Of a stretch of 6,147 nucleotides of DNA, positions 1-5,660 are shown piece after piece (the first letter of the stretch is position 1; each line of letters begins with the position of its first letter). The notes beneath the pieces were generated by a model that worked only from the letters and a program-made list of their open reading frames with translations, had not been told where the DNA came from and ran no database searches. This DNA is from Spirochaetaceae bacterium (lineage in GTDB: Bacteria > Spirochaetota > Spirochaetia > Treponematales > Breznakiellaceae). The stretch is from assembly GCA_031280115.1 (NCBI GenBank), contig JAITHF010000214.1, forward strand, positions 1 to 6,147, read 5' to 3'. A program made the position numbers and the translations under genes.

Positions 1-165
1 CGGCAAATCACCTTTGATCACGACAAAGCCCTGCCCAAGCGGAAATCCCACGAGAATCCGGCGATAGTCAAGGTCTACGCGGACTTCCTGGGTGAGCCGA
101 ACGGCGAAAAAGCCCACCACCTGCTCCACACGAGCTACAAAGGATCCGGCGGACACCACCATTAA
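1..165 (+). CDS. hydA: [FeFe] hydrogenase, C-terminal end only (small-subunit-like domain)
   Basis: Frame 1 is open from the first base to a TAA at 163-165 and gives the last 54 residues of a protein whose start lies outside the window. The text SHENPAIVKVYADFLGEP followed by HHLLHTSY matches the conserved end of the iron hydrogenase small-subunit domain (Fe_hyd_SSU), which in bacterial enzymes is fused to the C-terminus of the catalytic H-cluster domain. The family makes or consumes H2 with ferredoxin or NADH as electron partner, normally in the cytoplasm. The H-cluster cysteines are upstream and unseen, so activity, subunit type and paralogue cannot be judged. The protein ends in a short glycine/histidine tail (GSGGHHH), which is not part of the conserved domain. 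A terminator follows 16 bases after the stop, so this is the last gene of its transcript. The family call is secure; the symbol is generic. Confidence 0.9.
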   Translation, partial: RQITFDHDKALPKRKSHENPAIVKVYADFLGEPNGEKAHHLLHTSYKGSGGHHH

Positions 166-181
166 CCGCTAGACAGCAAAG

Positions 182-231
182 AAATAAGAGGCGGCATGGA
201 CCTTGAGGGTCTGTACTGCCTCTTATTTTTT
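182..231 (+). terminator. Rho-independent terminator of the hydrogenase gene
   Basis: Bases 182-192 and 218-228 are perfect reverse complements (11 bp). The stem extends by a G-U and a G-C pair to 194/216. Inside is a second small stem, 199-202 with 208-211. The 3' arm runs into six T residues (226-231). It lies 16 bases after the hydrogenase stop. The 5' arm carries only three A residues, so termination in the reverse direction would be weaker. Confidence 0.9.
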
Positions 232-262
232 CCCCTGCACCCCCCGCCAACCTCCGCAGGGG
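232..262. repeat. Inverted repeat just upstream of the pth -35 box
   Basis: CCCCTGC at 232-238 is matched by its reverse complement GCAGGGG at 256-262, with 17 bases between. It sits directly between the hydrogenase terminator and the -35 hexamer of the proposed pth promoter, so it could be an operator or a weak secondary hairpin. A seven-base arm in GC-rich DNA can arise by chance, hence the low confidence in any function. Confidence 0.35.
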
Positions 263-263
263 G

Positions 264-291
264 TTGACGGGATGGGGCGCCTTTGGATAAA
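264..291 (+). promoter_or_regulatory. Candidate sigma-70 type promoter for pth
   Basis: TTGACG at 264-269 matches five of six bases of the -35 consensus. GATAAA at 286-291 matches four of six bases of the -10 consensus, with a 16-base spacer. It lies after the hydrogenase terminator and points at pth. Transcription would begin near 298-300, only 6-8 bases before the ATG at 306. No Shine-Dalgarno sequence is seen before that ATG, which fits a very short leader. The five G residues immediately before TTGAC are also found at the lyase promoter (5519-5530, minus strand). Confidence 0.5.
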
Positions 292-305
292 AAAAGAATA
301 TCAGT

Positions 306-959
306 ATGATTGCATTAGCCGCTTTTCTGGGGAACCCCGGGCCGCCCTATGCCCGCACCCGCCACAATGCCGGGCGCCTGCTCGCCGCTTCGCTGGAAGA
401 AGCATTAGCGCCGCGCTGGCAGCGTAAACATAAGGGAATGTACGCCTCCATTGCCGGCGCCGCGCTGTATGAGCTGCTTAGGTCAAGGCCGGGCGCGGCA
501 CAGATGATAGAGCGCGAAGCCCCTCCTGCGGGAGCGCGCCTCGCCTTCCACTTCCTCATGCCCGAAACCTTTATGAACCTCTCAGGCGCCTCCATTGCCA
601 AAGCCGCGTCTTTTTTCGCGGTTCCGCCGGAAGCGGTGCTGGTGGTCCATGACGAGCTTGAGCTTCCCCTGGGGGCGGTTTCCCTTAAATTCTCAGGCGG
701 CCTTGGGGGGCATAACGGCCTGCGCTCTGCCAAAGCCGCCCTGGATACCGCCGGCTTCTGGCGGCTCCGTATCGGCATAGGCCGCCCCGCCCACACAGAC
801 ATCGCCCGCTGGGTGCTGGAAGCCTTTGAAAAAGACGAGGAGCTGCCGCTCGCCCAGGCCCTTGCCGGCGCCGGCGCCGTACTCGCCCGCGCCCTCCTCT
901 GGGGCCCTGAAACGCTGCTCCCTGAGTGGGGCAAGAAAAATTGTCTAAACCTGCCATAA
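306..959 (+). CDS. pth: Peptidyl-tRNA hydrolase
   Basis: Cytoplasmic esterase that frees tRNA from peptidyl-tRNA dropped by stalled ribosomes; usually essential in bacteria. The 217-residue product opens with the family signature FLGNPGPPYARTRHNAG, placing N10 and H20 at the same numbers as in the E. coli enzyme. PETFMNLSG gives N91 (E. coli N68), HDELELP gives the catalytic aspartate D116 (E. coli D93) and GGHNGL gives N137 (E. coli N114). Spacings between these later residues equal those of E. coli Pth. The protein is 23 residues longer than E. coli Pth (194), and all of the excess falls between H20 and N91, around residues 45-80. ATG 306 is chosen because the conserved motif starts nine residues in. 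No ribosome-binding sequence precedes it. The last codons contain TTGTCTAAACCTG, which also occurs in the heptapeptide array. Probably co-transcribed with the radical SAM gene 51 bases downstream, as no terminator is seen between them. Confidence 0.95.
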   Translation: MIALAAFLGNPGPPYARTRHNAGRLLAASLEEALAPRWQRKHKGMYASIAGAALYELLRSRPGAAQMIEREAPPAGARLAFHFLMPETFMNLSGASIAKAASFFAVPPEAVLVVHDELELPLGAVSLKFSGGLGGHNGLRSAKAALDTAGFWRLRIGIGRPAHTDIARWVLEAFEKDEELPLAQALAGAGAVLARALLWGPETLLPEWGKKNCLNLP

Positions 960-997
960 CAGAACAAAGGGCTTATGAACGCGGGATAGTCTTATAA

Positions 998-1002
998 AAG
1001 GA
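998..1002 (+). promoter_or_regulatory. Ribosome-binding site of the radical SAM gene
   Basis: AAGGA at 998-1002, within an A-rich stretch, ends eight bases before the ATG at 1011. It fixes that ATG as the start. It also contrasts with pth and the ammonia-lyase, neither of which has a recognisable Shine-Dalgarno sequence. Confidence 0.7.
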
Positions 1003-1010
1003 AATGAATC

Positions 1011-3425
1011 ATGGGCATAGCATATATTGATCCGGTTCAGGATCTGGGAACCGCCCTCCTTGGGGTGGAAAAGCCCGGGCGCTACACAGGGGGCGAATAC
1101 GGGCGCCTTGGGGGAAAAGATGTTTCCGCTTCTAAGGCCCTGCGCGCGGTTATCGCCTTTCCCGACCTCTATGAAATCGGCGCGGCAAACCAAGCCCTGC
1201 GGATACTGTATAACGGGCTTAACCGGCTTGAGCGGGTCTCCTGCGACCGGGTCTTCGCGCCGGCGCCGGACTTTGAAGCGCTGCTCAAGGCGCGGGGCAT
1301 CCCGCTGTACGGGCTTGACACAGGAATACCTCTGAGGGACGCGGACCTGCTCCTTATCACCCTGGGCTATGAGCTGGGCATTACCGGCGCCCTTACGATA
1401 CTGGAAGCAGGGGGCGTTCCCCTTGAAGCCCGCAGCCGCCGGCCTGAAGATCCGGTTGTGGTTATGGGGGGCCCCTGCGTCTCCAACCCCCTGCCCTACG
1501 GACGGTTTGTCGACGCCGCCTGGATAGGCGAGGCGGAAGCGGGCTTTTTCGGCCTTGCCGCGGCGCTTGGGGACATGAAAAGCGCAGGCGCCCCCAGGGA
1601 CGCGCTCCTTGCGCGGCTTACTGCCCATCCGTCAGTGTGGACAGCAGGCAAAACCGGCGCGAGCCGGGCGGTTGACCGGAACTTCGGGTCCCGTCCCGCC
1701 GGCGCCGCGGTGTTTCCGGTTCCCACCATGAAGCCGGTGCAGCACCACGGCGCGGTGGAGATCATGCGGGGCTGCCCCAACGGCTGCCGGTTCTGCCACG
1801 CCGGGTACTGGTACCGGCCACTACGCCAGAAAAGTCCGGAAACCGCGGCGCTTGAAGCAGAAGCCTTTATACGGGAGGGCGGGTACCAGAAGATAAGCCT
1901 CTCCTCCCTTTCAACCGGCGACTACACAGGCATACGCGGTCTGGTAACGTCCCTTACCCGCGCCTACGCGCCTGAGCGCGTCTCGTTCCAGCTTCCCTCC
2001 CTGCGGGTGTCCTCGTTTTCCCTGCCGGTCCTCTCGGACCTTGCGGAAGTGCGTAAAGGGGGCCTTACGTTTGCGGTGGAAACGCCGGAAGCCCGCTGGC
2101 AGGCGGGCATAAACAAGGAGGTTTCTAAAGAGGCGGTGCGGGACATCCTCATAGCCGCCAAAAAGCACGGGTGGCGGAGCGCGAAATTTTATTTCATGCT
2201 GGGCCTGCCGCCGGCGCTTTCTGAAGAAGCCGGCGCCGGAGGCGAAGGGGAGCGCATTATCGCGTTTGTCCGGGATCTGGGGCGGGAAACAGCCATGAAC
2301 TTTCATATTAACCTAGGCGTCTTCGTGCCAAAGCCCCACACGCCCTTTCAATGGGCGGCGCAGCTTGACGAGGAGGCCGCCCGGGAAAAATTGCTGGCGG
2401 TCCGGGCAAAGCTCAAGCCCCTGGGCCACAAGGTGAGTATCCAAGACCCGTTTATGGCAACCCTGGAAGGCATCATAAGCCGGGGGGATGAAGCGGTTGG
2501 GGGGCTTATTCTCGACGCATTCCGCAAGGGGTGCCGGCTCGACGCCTGGGACGAGCGGATACGCAAAGATATATGGCGGGACCTTATAGCCCGCACGCCG
2601 GCAGTAAAGGCGCTGCTGGCAGGATCTTCCCTTGGAAACCCCCTGTGCTGGGACGCCCTTGAGTCAGGAACATCCGCGGCGTATCTACGGGAGGAAGCGG
2701 ACAAGAGCCTGCGCCATGAAACAACCGGCCCCTGCGATGACCCCTGCCCAAATCCCTGCGGCGCCTGCGGCGCCGCAGGCGGCGCCTCCCGCGGCGGAAC
2801 AGGAGCCGCCGCCCCTCTTCCCCTTTCCCTTCCCCGTCCCGCGCCGGCGGCGGCGGCGCTGCCTGAAAAGGGAACGTATCGTATTGTGTACTCGTTTGCG
2901 AAAACCGGCTCCGCCGTGTTCCACGGCCACTTGGCGGCGCTTGAGGTCTTTATCATGGCCTTCCGCCGCGCCGGTATTCAAGCCGCGTACTCCCAGGGCT
3001 TTAACCCGCTCCCGCGCCTTGAAATCCCCTCGCCCCTGGCCCTGGGGGTTGTCGGCGAAGGGGAGATCGCCGGCATTGACACCGCAGGCTTTGTGGATGC
3101 GCCGGACTTTATCCGACGGGTCAATCCGGCGCTCCCTGAGGGCTTCAAGGTCATACAGGCGGTGAACCTCTTTATTCCAGAAGGGGAGAAAAAGCGCTCC
3201 CTCTCGTCCCTCCTCTGGGGCGGGCTCTACGACAAGAACGTACCGGCTTCGCAGGAGAAAGCCTACCGCCTGGCCTATTCGTCCCCCGGGTTTCTGGTCC
3301 GCCGGTCAGTGCTGGCCTGTAATCTCGAAGACCCCGGCGAGCCTGATACCTATTTCAACGTGGTCCGCAGGTTGTATCCGTACGCGGCGCCGCCGCCCCC
3401 CTGTCAAGGCCAAGCCGCTCTATGA
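1011..3425 (+). CDS. TIGR03960-type radical SAM protein fused to a TIGR03936/DUF2344 domain
   Basis: The 804-residue protein has three parts. Residues about 40-180 resemble the B12-binding-like N-terminal domain of the family, with FPDLYEIG at 50-57; no cobalamin DxHxxG motif is seen there. Residues about 240-500 form the radical SAM core, with C255, C259 and C262 (CX3CX2C) to hold the 4Fe-4S cluster that cleaves S-adenosylmethionine. From about residue 620 (TYRIVYSFAKTG, then FHGHL and YSQGFNPLPRLEIPSPL) comes the DUF2344 domain, which many bacteria encode as a separate adjacent gene. Between core and DUF2344 lies a cysteine cluster, C575, C579, C583 and C586, followed by an Ala/Gly/Pro-rich linker (about 588-615). 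The cluster could bind a second metal centre. The substrate is unknown; pth as upstream neighbour fits the family's usual company of ribosome and RNA-processing genes, so RNA or ribosome modification is an inference. ATG 1011 is backed by a good ribosome-binding site. The 3' end overlaps the converging sirC by 71 bases. Confidence 0.9.
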   Translation: MGIAYIDPVQDLGTALLGVEKPGRYTGGEYGRLGGKDVSASKALRAVIAFPDLYEIGAANQALRILYNGLNRLERVSCDRVFAPAPDFEALLKARGIPLYGLDTGIPLRDADLLLITLGYELGITGALTILEAGGVPLEARSRRPEDPVVVMGGPCVSNPLPYGRFVDAAWIGEAEAGFFGLAAALGDMKSAGAPRDALLARLTAHPSVWTAGKTGASRAVDRNFGSRPAGAAVFPVPTMKPVQHHGAVEIMRGCPNGCRFCHAGYWYRPLRQKSPETAALEAEAFIREGGYQKISLSSLSTGDYTGIRGLVTSLTRAYAPERVSFQLPSLRVSSFSLPVLSDLAEVRKGGLTFAVETPEARWQAGINKEVSKEAVRDILIAAKKHGWRSAKFYFMLGLPPALSEEAGAGGEGERIIAFVRDLGRETAMNFHINLGVFVPKPHTPFQWAAQLDEEAAREKLLAVRAKLKPLGHKVSIQDPFMATLEGIISRGDEAVGGLILDAFRKGCRLDAWDERIRKDIWRDLIARTPAVKALLAGSSLGNPLCWDALESGTSAAYLREEADKSLRHETTGPCDDPCPNPCGACGAAGGASRGGTGAAAPLPLSLPRPAPAAAALPEKGTYRIVYSFAKTGSAVFHGHLAALEVFIMAFRRAGIQAAYSQGFNPLPRLEIPSPLALGVVGEGEIAGIDTAGFVDAPDFIRRVNPALPEGFKVIQAVNLFIPEGEKKRSLSSLLWGGLYDKNVPASQEKAYRLAYSSPGFLVRRSVLACNLEDPGEPDTYFNVVRRLYPYAAPPPPCQGQAAL
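2762..2781. repeat. 20-base perfect palindrome in the linker of the radical SAM gene
   Basis: Bases 2762-2781 are their own reverse complement, centred on 2771/2772, and are built from three spaced GGCGCC hexamers that continue just outside. They encode the start of the Ala/Gly linker after the cysteine cluster. This is most simply explained by GC-rich alanine and glycine codons in a low-complexity linker. It could form a strong mRNA hairpin between the radical SAM and DUF2344 parts. Confidence 0.6.
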
Positions 3426-3966
3426 GCGCGTCAAGCGCCGGGCGCAGATCTTCGGCGCCGCTGCCGCGCGCTCTCAGGCCCTGCCGCGCCGCCTTCAGCG
3501 TCTCAAGAGCCTCCCCCAAATCAGGGCGCCAGAGGCGGTCAAGGCACTGGCGGAGCCGCCCTGCCAGCGCGGGGCATCCGCCGGCAGTGGAAATGCCCGC
3601 AACCACGTCCCCCCGCCGGACAAGGGCGGGAAAGAAGAACGTGCAAAGCCCGGGGTCGTCAGCCACGTTGACCGGTATCCCCCGGGCCGCCGCATCCTGT
3701 GCAAGTTTCTGATTAAGCCGCCGCTGGTTTGTGGCCGCCACGGCCAGCGCCGCGCCTGCGAGCGCCGAGGGATCGCCGTAGTCCCGCGCCTCAAGGTGCG
3801 CCGGCGGGCAGAGGGACCGCCCCTCTTCTGACGGGCTTGGGTCGAACACCGTAACCAGCGCCCCAAAATCCAGCAGCGCCCGTATCTTGCGGGACCCTAC
3901 GGCGCCTGCGCCGGCCACGATGCAGCGCCGGCCTTTGAGGTTGATGAAAAGGGGGAAGTGCGCCAT
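3355..3966 (-). CDS. sirC: Precorrin-2 dehydrogenase / sirohydrochlorin ferrochelatase (siroheme synthase N-terminal domain)
   Basis: NAD-dependent oxidation of precorrin-2 to sirohydrochlorin, and in bifunctional members iron insertion, in cytoplasmic synthesis of siroheme or a branch to cobalamin. The 203-residue protein begins PLFINLKGRRCIVAGAGAVG, the family's entry strand and Rossmann fold (G19, G21, G24 with K27). The second signature, VNVADDP then FFFPALVRRGD and ISTAGGCPALAGRLR, matches CysG/Met8p; D103 falls where CysG has its catalytic D104. The usual serine of the SP pair in this loop is C131 here. The methyltransferase half of CysG is absent, as in stand-alone SirC/YlnF/Met8p-type proteins, so precorrin-2 must come from an enzyme encoded elsewhere. 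Whether it chelates iron as well cannot be read from the sequence. It starts 15 bases after the lyase stop and has only a weak GCAGGG-like ribosome-binding sequence, suggesting co-transcription. Its last 23 codons and stop overlap the end of the radical SAM gene. Confidence 0.9.
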   Translation of the reverse strand: MAHFPLFINLKGRRCIVAGAGAVGSRKIRALLDFGALVTVFDPSPSEEGRSLCPPAHLEARDYGDPSALAGAALAVAATNQRRLNQKLAQDAAARGIPVNVADDPGLCTFFFPALVRRGDVVAGISTAGGCPALAGRLRQCLDRLWRPDLGEALETLKAARQGLRARGSGAEDLRPALDALIERLGLDRGAAAPRTDTTCGPR

Positions 3967-3981
3967 TAGGACGGGCCCTGC

Positions 3982-5487
3982 TTAAACACTGAAACCCTCC
4001 GCCTCGATACGGGCAAGGGTCTCCCGCAGGTCTCCTTCAAGGGGGCGGTCTTCCCCTAAGGGCGTGAAATACTCAAGGACCTCGCCCATGGTTTGGGCTG
4101 CCGGCGGCGGGACCGTTATCCCGCCCCCCCGCAGGCGGAGCGCCTGGGACGCGGCAAGCAGCCCTGCCGCAAGGGTCTGGCTGGTAAGGCCCAGCACCCG
4201 CCGGCAGTCCCGGGCCGCGATGGTTCCCATGCTCACCTTGTCTTGGTTATGGCATTCAGTGGAGCGGGAGAACACGCTGGCAGGCATGGTATTTTTAAGC
4301 GCTTCAGCGGCCCAGGCCGACGCGCCTATCTGGACGGCCTTGAAGCCGTGGTGCAGCCCTGCTTCGGCGCCGGCCAGGTTTGCCGGAAGCCCGCGGTTAA
4401 ACTTAGGGTCAACCACCAGGGCGATCTGCCGGTCTATGAGGTCCGCTATATTTGCGGCGATGACTTTAAGCGTGTCCATAGCAAGGGCGATATGCCCGCC
4501 GTAGAAATGCCCTCCGTGGTAGACCCCGCCTGTTTCAACGTCAATAAGGGGGTTATCGTTGGCGCTGTTCATTTCGGTTTCGATAAACCCCCGCAGCGTA
4601 TCGGCCATATCATAAAAAAGCCCTATCACATGGGGCGCGCATCTGAGGGAGTAGGGGTCTTGTATCTTCCCCTGCCCCCCTGCTGGGGCGTGTTCTCCGC
4701 CCAGGGCCGCGAAGATGCGCGAAGCCGCATGGCCTTGTCCGGCGTGGGGCTTTGCCGCAAAGAGGCGGGGCAGGAAGTGGCAGGCGTTTCCCTTGAGGGC
4801 GAGGATGTTAAGCGCGGTAATCCGGCACGACAGGTCCGCAAGGAAGCGGGCGCGGGAGAAGGCAAGGGCGGCGAGGGCGTTCATGACGGCGGTGCCGTTC
4901 ATAACGGCGATGGCTTCTTTGGGCCTGAACCGGTAAGGGGCGCGTTTGAGGGAGGCGAGGGCTTGGGCTGCCGGCATGGTTTCGCCTTGATAGCGCACGT
5001 CCCGCTCCCCTGCAAGGGCGCCGGCCAGATACGAAAGGGGCGTCAGGTCTCCTGAGGCGCCGACCGAGCCTTCTTCGGGCATACGCGGGAGGATGTCATG
5101 TTCGATAAAAAAGGCGATGGCCTGTAGGAGGTCTATACTGACGGCGGAGAAGCCTTGGGCAAGGGTATTAAGCCGGACGATCATAACCGCTCGTACGGCG
5201 GCGTCGTCCAGGTACGCCCCGAGCCCGCATCCGTGGTAGCGGGTGAGGTTGAGGGGCAGGTCTTTGAGGCGGCCTTTCCCGATCGTTTCGGTACAGGAGT
5301 CGCCGTAGCCGGTCGTTACGCCGTACACCGGAACGCCGGCGGCGATAATCCGGTCAAGGAGCGCGGCGCCGGCGTTGATATGTTCTTCAAAGTCTTTTGC
5401 GGTAGAGAGCGCGGCGCCGCGCCCGGGTTCTTTCGCGGCGGCGGCCAGCGCCCTGATGGTGAGCCGGTCTTTTCCAATGGTTATCAT
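3982..5487 (-). CDS. Aromatic amino acid / histidine ammonia-lyase (HAL/PAL/TAL family)
   Basis: MIO-dependent cytoplasmic lyase that removes ammonia from an aromatic amino acid. At 501 residues it is close to the size of HutH. EGSVGASGDLTPLSY contains A144-S145-G146, which cyclise to the MIO cofactor. Other active-site positions are Y55 (VYGVTTGYG), N197 (VMNGT), Y279 and R282 (QDPYSLRC) and F328. Two points argue against plain histidine ammonia-lyase. HutH has the NQED motif with a key glutamate, whereas here the text is HNQDKVSMG with Q415, as in phenylalanine/tyrosine lyases. The selectivity pair is Y84-H85 instead of the Ser-His of HutH. The product could therefore be cinnamate or coumarate, not urocanate, but substrate prediction in this family is unreliable. 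No other hut gene is present. ATG 5487 is the only possible start: an in-frame TGA lies four codons upstream. There is no Shine-Dalgarno sequence, and the promoter lies immediately before the ATG. Probably first gene of a unit with sirC. Confidence 0.9.
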   Translation of the reverse strand: MITIGKDRLTIRALAAAAKEPGRGAALSTAKDFEEHINAGAALLDRIIAAGVPVYGVTTGYGDSCTETIGKGRLKDLPLNLTRYHGCGLGAYLDDAAVRAVMIVRLNTLAQGFSAVSIDLLQAIAFFIEHDILPRMPEEGSVGASGDLTPLSYLAGALAGERDVRYQGETMPAAQALASLKRAPYRFRPKEAIAVMNGTAVMNALAALAFSRARFLADLSCRITALNILALKGNACHFLPRLFAAKPHAGQGHAASRIFAALGGEHAPAGGQGKIQDPYSLRCAPHVIGLFYDMADTLRGFIETEMNSANDNPLIDVETGGVYHGGHFYGGHIALAMDTLKVIAANIADLIDRQIALVVDPKFNRGLPANLAGAEAGLHHGFKAVQIGASAWAAEALKNTMPASVFSRSTECHNQDKVSMGTIAARDCRRVLGLTSQTLAAGLLAASQALRLRGGGITVPPPAAQTMGEVLEYFTPLGEDRPLEGDLRETLARIEAEGFSV

Positions 5488-5495
5488 AAAGGCAC

Positions 5496-5524
5496 ATCAT
5501 ACGTCCGGCCAGCCTTCAGGTCAA
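5496..5524 (-). promoter_or_regulatory. Near-consensus promoter of the ammonia-lyase, predicted leaderless
   Basis: On the minus strand TTGACC (5524-5519) and TATGAT (5501-5496) each match five of six consensus bases and are exactly 17 bases apart. Eight bases separate the -10 box from the A of the lyase ATG at 5487, which is the normal distance to a transcription start. The mRNA should thus begin at or within a few bases of the start codon. That agrees with the absence of a ribosome-binding sequence. Six G residues directly precede the -35 box. Confidence 0.75.
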
Positions 5525-5529
5525 CCCCC

Positions 5530-5542
5530 CAGCCTCCGGCTG
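5530..5542. repeat. Small inverted repeat upstream of the lyase -35 box
   Basis: CAGCC at 5530-5534 and GGCTG at 5538-5542 are reverse complements around a three-base loop. On the lyase strand they come just before the G run and the TTGACC box, mirroring the placement of the inverted repeat before the pth promoter. It could be an operator half-site pair; chance is also possible at this length. Confidence 0.35.
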
Positions 5543-5550
5543 TTTTAAGT

Positions 5551-5618
5551 GCTTCTCGCGGTGAGAGGGTTCGCCCCCTGCGGGGGATTCAGGCGCTTCT
5601 TGCAGCGATAGGGTTTGC
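5551..5618. repeat. Imperfect direct repeat, two 24-base copies, in the divergent intergenic region
   Basis: Bases 5551-5574 and 5595-5618 agree at 19 of 24 positions, 44 bases apart start to start. Both begin GCTTCT and both contain AGGGTT near the end. Four of the five differences are transitions. Between them, CCCCC (5574-5578) and GGGGG (5582-5586) could form a small hairpin. The repeats lie between the lyase promoter and the start of the repeat-containing open frame, so they may be binding sites for a regulator of either gene. Confidence 0.55.
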
Positions 5619-5660
5619 AATTTTAGTCACAACCCAGAAGCGGCGCCTCAGCGGAATTCG

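Noticed and set aside
347..967. Long minus-strand open frame opposite pth, and similar long frames opposite the other genes
   Set aside because: These are shadow frames typical of GC-rich coding DNA. They show no family motif, while the opposite strand carries clear conserved motifs.
975..989. Four-codon leader mini-ORF (MNAG) between pth and the radical SAM gene
   Set aside because: Too short to distinguish from chance, and the ribosome-binding-like sequence before it is too close to its ATG.
960..1010. Separate promoter for the radical SAM gene (TATAAA-like at 993-998)
   Set aside because: No acceptable -35 box at the right distance, and the resemblance lies in the A-rich bases of the ribosome-binding site.
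1011..1560. True cobalamin binding by the radical SAM protein
   Set aside because: The N-terminal domain resembles B12-binding folds but I see no DxHxxG-type histidine motif, so cobalamin use is not claimed.
5561..5586. tRNA-like T-arm (GGGTTCGCCCCC) in the divergent region
   Set aside because: The flanking bases do not form a five-pair T stem around a seven-base loop, and no anticodon arm or acceptor stem is found around it.
5600..5627. Promoter for the repeat-protein frame (TTGCAG with TTTAGT)
   Set aside because: The -10 box matches only four of six bases and the -35 four of six. It overlaps the second direct repeat and is no better than expected by chance.
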